Below are positions 27,052-35,344 of a stretch of 64,000 nucleotides of DNA, in pieces. Under the pieces are notes generated by a model. The model was not told the DNA's origin, searched no databases, and saw only the letters and a list, made by a program, of their open reading frames with translations. Source of the stretch: Cellvibrio polysaccharolyticus (lineage in GTDB: Bacteria; Pseudomonadota; Gammaproteobacteria; Pseudomonadales; Cellvibrionaceae); the NCBI RefSeq assembly GCF_015182315.1, contig NZ_PRDL01000001.1, positions 3,804,501 through 3,868,500 on the forward strand, given 5' to 3'. Both the position numbers and the translations under genes were made by a program. Positions within the stretch are counted from its first letter, which is position 1. Each line of letters opens with the position of its first letter.

Positions 27052-27471
27052 ATGAAACACATCTCGCTGTCCGGAATTGCCCTGCGTTTTGTTTTTGCTT
27101 TGTTATTAATTCTCGCCACCTATAACCCTACCGGAAAATCCTATTACCACTGGGTTGCCGAAAACTGGTCAAACCTCACGCCCTACATTGCCATCGCCGG
27201 TTTGGGCTTGCTCATTGGCTGGGTGGTTTACCTCAACGCAACCCTGCGCTCACTCGGCTTTGCCGGTTTGCTATTAGCCGGTGCGTTTCTCGCGTGTTTT
27301 GTCTGGCTGCTGGTGTACTGGGGCTGGCTGGATATGGATCGCTACTCATCCATCGCCTGGGTTTCAGAAATTTTGCTGGCGATACTACTCACGGTAGGCA
27401 TGTGCTGGTCCATTATCCGCCGCGCAATTTCCGGGCAAGTGGATATGGATGATGTGGATGACCGCACCTGA
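27052..27471 (+). CDS. Four-helix membrane protein, DUF6524-like
   Basis: A 139-residue protein with four predicted transmembrane helices (LRFVFALLLILATYNPTG; YIAIAGLGLLIGWVVYL; FAGLLLAGAFLACFVWLLVYW; VSEILLAILLTVGMCWSIIR) and an acidic C-terminal tail (DMDDVDDRT). The NPTG and YYHW motifs after the first helix fit DUF6524. Function unknown. GGAA precedes the ATG. It is followed by a GC hairpin. Confidence 0.65.
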   Translation: MKHISLSGIALRFVFALLLILATYNPTGKSYYHWVAENWSNLTPYIAIAGLGLLIGWVVYLNATLRSLGFAGLLLAGAFLACFVWLLVYWGWLDMDRYSSIAWVSEILLAILLTVGMCWSIIRRAISGQVDMDDVDDRT

Positions 27472-27485
27472 TAGCGGTGCATTTC

Positions 27486-27508
27486 GCTGACCCGAATGGC
27501 GGGTCAGC
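27486..27508 (+). terminator. Possible terminator after the DUF6524-like gene
   Basis: GCTGACCCG / CGGGTCAGC forms a perfect nine-pair stem with a five-base loop, followed by AATCCGAATTTAATAA. The T-run is poor. Confidence 0.4.
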
Positions 27509-27542
27509 AATCCGAATTTAATAATAAAACGGTGCCCGAACC

Positions 27543-28631
27543 ATGCTCAAATTCAACCTCCTCGCGCTCGCCATTATTTTTTCTGCCAACGCGTATAGCG
27601 AACCGGCCATTGTGTTGCCGACCAACGTCCCGGCGTCGTCAGTACCGGAAAAAGACTTGCATCATGTGGATACGCTGAATATTCACGACCCGGCGGTGCT
27701 GGCCGACCCGGTTAGCAAAAAATATTACGTGTACGACAGCTTCCACTACGGTAACCCGCACGAAAAACTGCACTCACCGAATGGCAGAGCCGGGGTCGAA
27801 GTATTCTGGAGCGATGACCTGGTTAATTGGCAAGGGCCGGAGCTGGCTTACGATTACGAAGAAGATTCCTGGGCCAACACCCAACACGCGCCCTGGGCAC
27901 CGGAAGTGGCCTTCTACAACGGCAAGTACTACCTCTTTCTCACCTTTCATAACTACGACGAAGAAATCGGCAACGCCGACGAAGGCCACCCACCGCTGGT
28001 ACGCAGAGCCTCGCAAATTCTGGTCAGCGACAGCCCGCGCGGCCCCTTCAAACGTTTTGCCAACCAACCGCAAACCCCGGCGGGCGAAATGGCGCTGGAC
28101 GGAACCCTGTGGATTGAAGACGGCCAGCCCTGGATGATTTATTGCCAGGAATGGATACAAACCGGCGACGGTTTGATAAAAGCCATTCGCCTCAGCGAAG
28201 ACCTGTCAGAAAGCATCGGCGAACCGATTACCCTGATCAATGCCGGCGATGTGGATTGGACGGCAAAAACTACCCGCCACGAAGGCAAGGATATTCGCGC
28301 CGTAGTGACTGACGGCCCCTGGCCGTATCGCAGTAAAACCGGAAAATTAATGCTGCTCTGGTCAAGCTGGAACAAAGACAAAGCAAAAGCCTACACCACC
28401 TCCCTCGCCTTTTCCGACAACGGCAAATTAAACGGCAACTGGAGCCACCGCGAGCAGCCATTAATTTGGGGCGACCGCGGCCACGGTAATATCTTCCGCA
28501 GCTTCGATGGCCAACTGATGCTGTCGCTACACCGCTACTTCAACCAGCCACACACTCGCTTGCAAATATTCGAGCTTGAAGATCTGGGCGATGATTTGAA
28601 AATCGGTAAGCAATTGTTCGGGTATCCCTGA
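27543..28631 (+). CDS. Secreted glycoside hydrolase family 43 protein
   Basis: A 362-residue five-bladed beta-propeller hydrolase. An N-terminal signal peptide (MLKFNLLALAIIFSANAYS) directs export. The GH43 catalytic base is the aspartate in LNIHDPAVLAD. Downstream come YYVYDSFHYG, WAPEVAFYNGKYYLFLTFHNYD and MALDGTLWIEDGQPWMIY, which supply the second carboxylate positions. GH43 enzymes cleave arabinan or xylan side groups; the exact substrate is not fixed by sequence. The 3' end is duplicated in a decayed form at 30251-30447. With xylA at 63 kb it suggests hemicellulose use. Confidence 0.88.
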   Translation: MLKFNLLALAIIFSANAYSEPAIVLPTNVPASSVPEKDLHHVDTLNIHDPAVLADPVSKKYYVYDSFHYGNPHEKLHSPNGRAGVEVFWSDDLVNWQGPELAYDYEEDSWANTQHAPWAPEVAFYNGKYYLFLTFHNYDEEIGNADEGHPPLVRRASQILVSDSPRGPFKRFANQPQTPAGEMALDGTLWIEDGQPWMIYCQEWIQTGDGLIKAIRLSEDLSESIGEPITLINAGDVDWTAKTTRHEGKDIRAVVTDGPWPYRSKTGKLMLLWSSWNKDKAKAYTTSLAFSDNGKLNGNWSHREQPLIWGDRGHGNIFRSFDGQLMLSLHRYFNQPHTRLQIFELEDLGDDLKIGKQLFGYP

Positions 28632-28647
28632 TATAAAAAACGGGTCG

Positions 28648-29574
28648 CTATTGCCGGGCAATCACTTTGACCGGCATATGCGACTCGATCAACTCAGCTA
28701 CCCAATCTACAAATACCCTTAGCCGGGCATTGATGTGCCTATTCGCAGGAAAGGCGATATAAAGCGGCATGGGTGCGATTTGCCACTCTTCAAACAACGG
28801 CACCAATTCACCCGAGGCAATATGAGCCGCTGCCATATAGTGCGGCAACCAGAGCATACCAAGCCCCGCCAAACCGGCCGCCAGATAAGCATTTCCATCA
28901 TCAACAGATAAAATATATTGCCCTTGCACCGACACCTTTTCCTGACCACGATGCAAATCATAAGGTAATACCTTGCCCGCCCTCGCCCCACGAAAACCCA
29001 CAATGCGGTGGTGGCTGTTTTCCAGTTCGCGCGGGTGCTCAATAGAACCGTACCGCTCAAGGTAGCCCTGCGTGGCATAAATACCGATAGGCAAATCACC
29101 TGCGTGTCGGGCGATCAATGACGAATCCGTCAGTGCACCACCGCGCACAACACAATCAATTTTTTCGTCGATCAAATCAATCATGCGATCACTGGCTCCC
29201 AAATCCAATTGAATATCCGGGTAACGCGCATGAAAATCCGGCAGCGCCGGAATCAGAAATAGACGAGCGAAAGGGCTCGGCACATCAATACGCAAACGAC
29301 CGCGAGGCGCACCGGAAGCATTGGATAGCCCGCTCTCCAGGTCATCCATATCACTGAGCAATCCAACAACCCGCTCGTAATAAATGACACCATCAGCGGT
29401 GAGATTAACTTTACGGGTAGTGCGATTCAGCAGCTTGATACGCAAACGCGTTTCCAGTTGCTGTACAAGCTGGGTGACCGTGGTCTTACTCATATGCAAG
29501 GTACTGGCGGCCTTGGTGAAACTGCCGGTTTCTACCACTCGCACAAAAGCTCGCATTGCATCAAACCGATCCAT
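28648..29574 (-). CDS. LysR-family transcription regulator
   Basis: A 308-residue LysR regulator: N-terminal winged helix (MDRFDAMRAFVRVVETGSFTKAASTLHMSKTT begins the protein, written only in part here) and a C-terminal effector domain (GRLRIDVPSPFARLFLIPAL). The ATG at 29574 has GGAAG upstream and matches the usual start of the CrgA-like LysR group. It is divergent from the RidA-family gene, with a perfect 9-9 inverted repeat (29597-29621) between them, the likely binding site. The effector is unknown. Confidence 0.9.
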   Translation of the reverse strand: MDRFDAMRAFVRVVETGSFTKAASTLHMSKTTVTQLVQQLETRLRIKLLNRTTRKVNLTADGVIYYERVVGLLSDMDDLESGLSNASGAPRGRLRIDVPSPFARLFLIPALPDFHARYPDIQLDLGASDRMIDLIDEKIDCVVRGGALTDSSLIARHAGDLPIGIYATQGYLERYGSIEHPRELENSHHRIVGFRGARAGKVLPYDLHRGQEKVSVQGQYILSVDDGNAYLAAGLAGLGMLWLPHYMAAAHIASGELVPLFEEWQIAPMPLYIAFPANRHINARLRVFVDWVAELIESHMPVKVIARQ

Positions 29575-29596
29575 TTTTTCTTCCCCCCACTCACGC

Positions 29597-29621
29597 CATT
29601 GTTTGGAAAACGCAAACAATG
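29597..29621. promoter_or_regulatory. Candidate LysR operator between lysR and ridA genes
   Basis: CATTGTTTG and CAAACAATG form a perfect nine-base inverted repeat with a seven-base spacer, containing a T-N11-A LysR core. It lies about 23 bases upstream of the LysR gene and about 84 bases upstream of the RidA gene. Confidence 0.6.
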
Positions 29622-29704
29622 TTAACCGAATTTGCTCGTTTATCGGCAAGAGACTCAGGCTTACAGTAACGACATCATTGATGCGACACTTATAGAGGTA
29701 ATGC

Positions 29705-30121
29705 ATGACAACGCGTGATGTTGTTTTTCCGGAAGGGCGCCAGGCGCTATATGAACGTAATCGTTATTCACCGGCGATTAAATCCAACGGCTTTCTCTTC
29801 GTTTCCGGTCAGGTAGGAAGCCTGGAAGACGGCTCGCCAGAGCCTAATCTGGAAGCGCAAGTAAGACGGGCATTCGAAAACCTGAATGCCATATTGGCAA
29901 GCGCCGGCGCAACCTTCAATGACGTTATTGATGTAACGGTATTTATGGTTAACCCGGAATCAATATTTGAAACCGTTTGGAAAATCGTGCCGGAATACTG
30001 GGGCGAAGCACCCCATCCGACGCTCACCGGCGTGGGCGTGACATGGCTATATGGTTTCCAGTTTGAAATAAAGGTTATTGCGAAACTGCCGGATGCAGCA
30101 GACAGTCGGGTGGTTGTATAG
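29705..30121 (+). CDS. RidA (YjgF/YER057c/UK114) family protein
   Basis: A 138-residue protein of the RidA fold. The start region RYSPAIKSNGFLFVSGQVG and the AFENLNAILASAGATFNDVIDVTVFM segment are family hallmarks. True RidA deaminases carry an arginine near residue 105 in an IEIEAIA-like stretch; here the segment reads FEIKVIAKLP, with lysine, so it may act on another substrate or not be an enamine deaminase. GAGG precedes the ATG. Divergent from the LysR gene, which probably controls it. Confidence 0.85.
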   Translation: MTTRDVVFPEGRQALYERNRYSPAIKSNGFLFVSGQVGSLEDGSPEPNLEAQVRRAFENLNAILASAGATFNDVIDVTVFMVNPESIFETVWKIVPEYWGEAPHPTLTGVGVTWLYGFQFEIKVIAKLPDAADSRVVV

Positions 30122-30250
30122 GTCGGTTGCCAAGGCACACCGACGGACGGATGAAATATTGTTTGTCGGTGTAATTTTCAACGTAAATCCTGCGGTTCGC
30201 AGAAAACCTGCAAAATCCAACTCGCTGATTAAGGCAACGGAAAACCAATC

Positions 30251-30447
30251 GGCAACTGGAGCCACCGCGAGCAGTCATTAATTTGGAGCGACCGCGCCAC
30301 GGCAATATCTTCCGCAGCTTCGACGGCCAACTCATGCTGTCGCTACACAGCTACTTCAACCAGCCACACACTCGCTTGCAAATATTCGAGTTGGAAGATC
30401 TGGGGAATGATTTGAAAATCGGCAAGCAGTTGTTCGGGCATCCTTGA
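30251..30447 (+). pseudogene. Decayed duplicate of the GH43 gene 3' end
   Basis: From cggcaactggagccaccgcg onward, this stretch follows the last ~200 bases of the GH43 gene (28433-28631) with scattered substitutions. It ends at the equivalent stop codon (TGA at 30445-30447). One base is missing in the segment gaccgcgccacgg relative to gaccgcggccacgg of the intact gene, so the frame is broken, and there is no start. The remaining frame reads HGNIFRSFDGQLMLSLH and LFGHP at its end. The LysR/RidA pair lies between the two copies. Confidence 0.88.
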
Positions 30448-30666
30448 TAGAAGATGCCTTGGCCGGCTGTGAAATTTCAGCAGGATCAGAAGGCCGAATA
30501 TTAAATCTTCCCCGTGCAGGCATAAATTGCCCGAGCGATGCTGCACGATTTGCTATGTATACCTCTCATAGACACCAAAACTCCACCACCCCCTGCCAAC
30601 ACTGATTCAGCAAAAAAATGAGCGTTAGCAGCCCTCCGCAAACATGCATTTTAATAAAACAAATTC

Positions 30667-30697
30667 TTGACCCTGACGCGACGTTATACTTGAGAAT
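30667..30697 (+). promoter_or_regulatory. MerR-type promoter upstream of the TipAS regulator
   Basis: TTGACC at 30667 and GAGAAT at 30692 are separated by 19 bases, the long spacer typical of MerR-activated promoters. The spacer holds an imperfect dyad, CCCTGACG / CGTTATACTT. This suggests autoregulation. Confidence 0.45.
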
Positions 30698-30738
30698 TCC
30701 GACTGTTCTCAACAACAGTCCAAATTTGGAGAAGCTAT

Positions 30739-31521
30739 ATGTGCAATGGTCAAGAGTACAGTGTCAGCGAATTAAGCAAATTGGCTGGCGTGTCCGTGCG
30801 CACACTTCATCATTACGATCAGATAGGGCTAATAACACCATACCGCAGGGATAACGGCTACAGGGAGTATGGTTACGAGCATCTGGTAAGGCTACAGCAG
30901 ATTATTATTTACCGTGAACTGGATTTCTCACTCGCCGATATCGGACGATTGGTAAATGCCGACAACTATGATCTGCTATCAGCTTTGGAGTCCCAGAAAG
31001 CACTACTGTTGGAGAGACAAACCAAAACCAACGCAATGATCAACAGTATCGAGGTTACTATGGCCAGCACCAAAGCAGAAAAAAATATAGCAATAATGTT
31101 TGAAAATTTGCCAACAGGGAAATTGGAAACATGGGACAAGCTGACCGGGGATGCATATGGCATTAGTATTTCCGAGGCGCTTAAGAAACATTCTATTGCA
31201 AGCAACCTTACCGAGGAAGAGGCCTTGGCATGCAAAGAAGAAAACGAGGCATTTATCGACGAGTATGTGAAAGCTATAGATTTACCGATTGAATCCAAAA
31301 TTATTCAAGACCTGGTGAAGCGATACCTCCATTTGGGGGAATCCATGCTTGGGCCGAATGTAAAGAAAAATCTCGACTACGAAACAATACTTTTACTCGC
31401 TGACAAAATGATTAATGACACTGCTATGCACGAACTTCACAGCTTCTACCACCCTGATCTATCCCGACACTTGGGAAAAGCAATGCAGCACTATGCCGAA
31501 GAAAACCTAAAGGATAAGTAG
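30739..31521 (+). CDS. MerR-family regulator with TipAS-like antibiotic-recognition domain
   Basis: A 260-residue regulator. The MerR winged helix is at the N-terminus (YSVSELSKLAGVSVRTLHHYDQIGLI), followed by a coiled-coil helix. The C-terminal ~140 residues match the TipAS fold, with the EEEALACKEENEAF and MQHYAEENLKD helices. Such proteins (TipA, Mta, SkgA) sense drugs or oxidants and activate their own and efflux genes. Base composition is lower in GC than its neighbours, suggesting recent arrival. GGAG precedes the ATG. No adjacent efflux gene is present. Confidence 0.87.
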   Translation: MCNGQEYSVSELSKLAGVSVRTLHHYDQIGLITPYRRDNGYREYGYEHLVRLQQIIIYRELDFSLADIGRLVNADNYDLLSALESQKALLLERQTKTNAMINSIEVTMASTKAEKNIAIMFENLPTGKLETWDKLTGDAYGISISEALKKHSIASNLTEEEALACKEENEAFIDEYVKAIDLPIESKIIQDLVKRYLHLGESMLGPNVKKNLDYETILLLADKMINDTAMHELHSFYHPDLSRHLGKAMQHYAEENLKDK

Positions 31522-31529
31522 TCAATTTA

Positions 31530-31566
31530 TTGAGGAAGTGCTCGATGACTTATGGGCCTTCCTCAA
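31530..31566. terminator. Inverted repeat between the TipAS regulator and gspB
   Basis: TTGAGGAAG pairs with CTTCCTCAA around a 19-base loop, followed by TAATTTG. It lies between convergent genes and may stop transcription on either strand, although the T-run is short. Confidence 0.45.
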
Positions 31567-31598
31567 TAATTTGAACAGTACTGCACATGGCCATGCTG

Positions 31599-32543
31599 CT
31601 ACATATTAATCCAACTATTTAACGCACGGAGTTTAAAGCGTACTTGACGGAAGGACATGATTACGCCGTCGGTGTAGATTTCTTCGAGTTTTAAATCCGG
31701 GGCGATGAGGGCGCCGGTTTGCCAGGCGCGGCCGTTGATGAGTACGCTGGGCTGGCCGCCTTCATAGTTGTGGCGGGCGTAGTTAATGGAAGGAATTTCC
31801 TGACGCAGGCTCCAGGGCAAGTCGCCAATATCCGGCAGGTTGCGCAGGCTGTCGTAGTTGCGAATATCTTCCTGCACCGGCATGGCAGGCGGTAGCGAGG
31901 TGGATGCGGGTGGTGATGTTTCCTGTGCAGCAATAACCGGTAACGGCTCGGGTTCAGGCTCGTAGAGCGATTGTGGTTCGGTTGGCGCCGCTGTGGATTC
32001 CGATTCGTCAGCCGTAGCATAAAGTGCTGCCAGTTCGTCCACGGTTGTTTCGGTGTCGGATTCTGTTTCTGTAATTTCTACAGACGCAGCGGTTTCTGTT
32101 ATTGCTGTTGGCTGAGGCTGAGGCTGAGGCTGAGGCTGAGGCTGAGGCTGAGGCTGAGGCTCAATGATTGTTGCAGGCGCTTGAGGAATAGCCTCTGGCA
32201 CAGCAGGTGTGGCAGGTGTGGCAGGTGTGGCAGGTGTGGCAGGTGTGGCAGGTTCACGGTAAGTCACTTCGGGTGGAGAACGCTGTTCAGCCGGAGCGAC
32301 TTCCTGTTGAACGACAACCGGCAAAGCAGCAGGCAATACATTGCCTTGTTGTTGCCAGAACCAGAAAGCCGCGAGAATGATGATTAACATCAGCGGCAGT
32401 AAAAAAATCCACACACTGGCGCGGCGTTTTTGCTGCGGTGGTTCAGCAGTGGGCACGTGAATGGTTTGCAAATCCGGTACGCGGCTGTCGGCATTGCGGC
32501 GTTCGCGTTCGGCGCGGTTCAGCGCATCAAGAATTAATGACAT
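31599..32543 (-). CDS. gspB: Type II secretion assembly protein GspB (ExeB-like)
   Basis: Works with GspA to insert the outer-membrane secretin of type II secretion. The 314-residue protein has a short cytoplasmic start (MSLILDALNRAERERRN), one transmembrane helix near residues 45-63, a long Pro/Gln/Thr-rich periplasmic linker and a C-terminal GspB domain (PWSLRQEIPSINYARHNYEG to the end). The linker contains repeated Gln-Pro pairs and Ala-Thr-Pro units coded by perfect 6-base and 9-base DNA tandem repeats. It overlaps gspA by one base (TGATG). The other gsp genes are not in this window. Confidence 0.9.
   Translation of the reverse strand: MSLILDALNRAERERRNADSRVPDLQTIHVPTAEPPQQKRRASVWIFLLPLMLIIILAAFWFWQQQGNVLPAALPVVVQQEVAPAEQRSPPEVTYREPATPATPATPATPATPAVPEAIPQAPATIIEPQPQPQPQPQPQPQPQPTAITETAASVEITETESDTETTVDELAALYATADESESTAAPTEPQSLYEPEPEPLPVIAAQETSPPASTSLPPAMPVQEDIRNYDSLRNLPDIGDLPWSLRQEIPSINYARHNYEGGQPSVLINGRAWQTGALIAPDLKLEEIYTDGVIMSFRQVRFKLRALNSWINM
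32111..32158. repeat. 6-base tandem repeat within gspB
   Basis: Eight perfect copies of GCTGAG on the plus strand, read as alternating Gln-Pro in GspB. Unit length is a multiple of three, so copy-number changes would lengthen or shorten the linker without a frameshift. Confidence 0.95.
32203..32247. repeat. 9-base tandem repeat within gspB
   Basis: Five perfect copies of GCAGGTGTG plus a partial sixth, coding Ala-Thr-Pro units of the GspB linker. Also a multiple of three. Confidence 0.95.
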
Positions 32544-34216
32544 CAGTGTTGCTCCTCATCTGCCATTAATACCGCTGCGAATGCTTCTTCGTCGGTGAGC
32601 AGCGTTTTATCAAAACCCAGAACTTCATTTAATTTTCGTAAGGTTTGTGCACCGGCGATGCCGTCTGCATGCAAACCTTGTTTTGCCTGAAACATTTCAA
32701 CGCGTTTTTTTAATACCGGGGTAAAGGTGTCGCGGGTCAAGGGCTGTTCCTGTCCATCCAGTTGTGCAAATTGCAAAGCCAGCCAGCGCACCGTAAGGCT
32801 GCGTTCACCGGGCACTACCGCGCGCTCATAGGCGGGCGGGCGCTGCCATACATAATTGACTTGTCCATTCCACAGCTGCGCCAGTTGCGACCAGGGCACA
32901 ACAAACGCGCCGGTTTCATCGTGTAGTAAAGCCTGGTCATCGGACAAACCGACCAAAGTAACGTACACCTGTTTTCTATCAGCAGTGACCAGCGTCATCA
33001 CCAGCGGGCGGTTAATTTCCCGCAGGTCATTCCAGGTTTGCAATCGCACCCGCTCACAAACATATCCGCCTTCTGCGATACAACCGTTATAGGTGTGTTC
33101 GCGCGAGGCGATGCCATTGAAAGAAACCAGCTGAGCAAATGCCTGATCTGCCTCATTGTAATAACGCGTTAATGCCGTGGCAGTTTCAATAGCAACTGCC
33201 GATGCGCTATGACTGGAAAATGCTTGCGAGCTGACGACAGCGCTTGAAGATTCAACCGGGGATGAAGAAGCCGGCACTGACGTTTGTGGGGCGGGCTGCC
33301 AGGCGAAAAAGCCAATAGCGCCCACCGTAGCCAACCCCAGCAAGGCGGCAACCGCAATGGGCGCCAGTTGTAGCGATTTTTCAGGGCGGGAAAATATTTC
33401 TACCGGCTTTCCGGAAACTTCGGCAGCGGCCAGGCGAAAAACTTCATCATCAATAGTGTGAGTATTTTTTCCGTAAGCGCCCAGTAACATGCGTTCACAA
33501 ATCACGTTGATCAACCGGGGAATGCCGCCGCTGGATTCATGCACCCGGCGCACCAGCGCTGGCGTAAACGGGTTGCGATTATCGCGCAAACCGGCAACCT
33601 GTAAACGGTGCGCAATGTAAGCAGATGTTTCTTCCAGCGAGAGCGCTTCGAGATGAAAGCGTGCCGTAATACGTTGCGACAATTGCCGCAGCGATGCCCG
33701 CTCCAGCATTTTTTTCAGTTCCGGCTGACCGACCAGAATAATTTGCAGCAATTTTTCGGTGGTGGTTTCCAGGTTGGTGAGCAGGCGAATTTGCTCAAGC
33801 ACTTTGGGGTGCAGCAGCTGGGCTTCATCAATTAATAAAACCGTTTTGCGACCACGCTCGTGACTGTCCAGCAAGTAACGATAGAGTGCATCTACCAGCG
33901 ATTTTACCGAGTCGGTTTTGTGATTATGCTCAATACCCAGCTCGTCACAAATGGTCGATAGCAATTCCGGCGCACTGGCCATGGGGTTGAGAATAATCGC
34001 GATGTCGGTATCTTCCGGCAGCTGTTCCAGCAGGCAGCGGATGATGGTTGTTTTGCCGGTGCCGACTTCGCCGGTGAGCATAACAAAGCCACCCACCTGA
34101 ATGCCGTAGAGCAAATGCGCCAGCGCTTCGCGGTGCTGGTCGCTCATGTAGAGGTAGCGGGGATTGACCGCTATCGAAAATGCTTTTTCCTGTAACCCGA
34201 AAAATTCCTGATACAT
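32543..34216 (-). CDS. gspA: Type II secretion ATPase GspA (ExeA-like)
   Basis: A 557-residue inner-membrane ATPase that, with GspB, remodels peptidoglycan for secretin assembly. The AAA domain starts at once: MYQEFFGLQEKAFSIAVNP, Walker A LTGEVGTGKTTI, Walker B TVLLIDEAQLL. A transmembrane helix lies near residue 290 (LQLAPIAVAALLGLATVGA). The periplasmic part ends in a peptidoglycan-binding domain (FQAKQGLHADGIAGAQTLRKLN). It overlaps gspB by one base. Confidence 0.93.
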   Translation of the reverse strand: MYQEFFGLQEKAFSIAVNPRYLYMSDQHREALAHLLYGIQVGGFVMLTGEVGTGKTTIIRCLLEQLPEDTDIAIILNPMASAPELLSTICDELGIEHNHKTDSVKSLVDALYRYLLDSHERGRKTVLLIDEAQLLHPKVLEQIRLLTNLETTTEKLLQIILVGQPELKKMLERASLRQLSQRITARFHLEALSLEETSAYIAHRLQVAGLRDNRNPFTPALVRRVHESSGGIPRLINVICERMLLGAYGKNTHTIDDEVFRLAAAEVSGKPVEIFSRPEKSLQLAPIAVAALLGLATVGAIGFFAWQPAPQTSVPASSSPVESSSAVVSSQAFSSHSASAVAIETATALTRYYNEADQAFAQLVSFNGIASREHTYNGCIAEGGYVCERVRLQTWNDLREINRPLVMTLVTADRKQVYVTLVGLSDDQALLHDETGAFVVPWSQLAQLWNGQVNYVWQRPPAYERAVVPGERSLTVRWLALQFAQLDGQEQPLTRDTFTPVLKKRVEMFQAKQGLHADGIAGAQTLRKLNEVLGFDKTLLTDEEAFAAVLMADEEQH

Positions 34217-34326
34217 AGGGGTATATTATTATGTCCATTGTGATGTATGAGTGACACGCTGTTTCTATCTTTCCAACAATCGGCTTTCCACAACCTCGCT
34301 TTCCAAAGACCCTGATGTTACAGGAT

Positions 34327-34428
34327 CAACTGCGGCGTAGCGGATGAGGACCGTCTGCCGCAGGGATGCGGCAGTCGAGCCCCCAGGGATGGGTTCACGG
34401 CGAGTCCACATCTGCTACGCAGCAGTTG
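34327..34428. repeat. REP/BIME-like inverted-repeat element, copy 1
   Basis: The left arm (34327-34351) pairs with the right arm (34404-34428) at 22 of 25 positions. The inner part has CTGCCGCAGGGATGCGGCAG, a hairpin, then GAGCCCCCAGGGATGGGTTC. The layout (outer arms, inner hairpin with AGGGATG, then GAGC...GGAYG..TTCAYG..G) is the same as the elements at 50513 and 62955, although the arm sequences differ. Confidence 0.8.
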
Positions 34429-34474
34429 AGCCCTGCACCGCGCCTTCACCGTTTTAGTGACGATATTAACCACG

Positions 34475-35053
34475 TTACTTTTTATGGTGCTTTTCCCAGT
34501 TTTCCAATTTTTTGCGTTCGCTTTTTCGCAACAACACATAGGTGGCACCGGTTGCGCCATGGTGTTTTTGCGCCGAATGAAAAGCCAGCACTTCCGGAAA
34601 CTCAGGCAACCAGTGTGCCACACAACTTTTCAGCAACGCCGGTTGCTCACGGCCTTCACCTTTGCCGTGGGTAATCAGCGCGCAGCGAATATCGTTGCTC
34701 ATGCAATCGCGAATAAATTGGAATACCGCCGCGCGCGCCTGCTCAACGGTCATGCGATGCAAATCCAATCTCGCATCAATGGGGTATTTTCCCTGTCGAA
34801 GGCTACGATAAACACCGTGCTGAACCCCATCGCGTTTGAATTCCAGAACCGTGTTCGGGTCTTGCAATTCAATGTGGTACTCCGACAAAAAATTGCTATC
34901 ACTCACCGGTTCGGCCACGGCGGCTTCGCGACGGCGCACGGCATTCAACTTATCGGCTGGCGAGGCCAGTAACACCCGATCATCGGCAGCGATCGGTTTG
35001 ACATCGTGCATCGCCTGAAAAAAATCAACGGTGTCGGCTTGTTTGGAAGTCAT
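34475..35053 (-). CDS. smrA: Smr-domain protein SmrA
   Basis: A 192-residue protein with a C-terminal Smr domain: DLHRMTVEQARAAVFQFI, where most relatives have DLHG, and the ITHGKGEG loop. Smr domains of this stand-alone type have nuclease or nicking activity and act on DNA or on stalled-ribosome RNA. The N-terminal ~90 residues are charged and probably act as an adaptor. It stands alone with its promoter region facing 35.1 kb. Confidence 0.88.
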   Translation of the reverse strand: MTSKQADTVDFFQAMHDVKPIAADDRVLLASPADKLNAVRRREAAVAEPVSDSNFLSEYHIELQDPNTVLEFKRDGVQHGVYRSLRQGKYPIDARLDLHRMTVEQARAAVFQFIRDCMSNDIRCALITHGKGEGREQPALLKSCVAHWLPEFPEVLAFHSAQKHHGATGATYVLLRKSERKKLENWEKHHKK

Positions 35054-35344
35054 GGTATCTACCTGTACCGGCAGCCTGCTGTAACCACACGGCAGACTCC
35101 GTTTAACCTGTCATTGCTCCTGCGTGCCAGGGCTGAATGAGACGATTATGCCACGCCGGGCGGCCTCTCTGTGACCCCGCGATACGGCCAATGTGCCGTC
35201 ATTGTCAGGGCCGACTTGAATCGCATCATTATGCCCGACATAATCGGCCATCGACCATGCCTTAACCGCGGTTCAAAGGGCGGGTTTACCGGCACCAACC
35301 GATACCCCTGTCTGGCGGGCGACCCGAAAATATAAGGAAATCCC

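Noticed and set aside
32100..32260. CRISPR-like array of short repeats
   Set aside because: Units are contiguous 6- and 9-base repeats without spacers and lie inside gspB in the correct reading frame.
34318..34440. Insertion sequence remnant or integron attachment site between gspA and smrA
   Set aside because: No transposase or integrase remnant and no target duplication; the stretch fits better with the dispersed palindromic element family.
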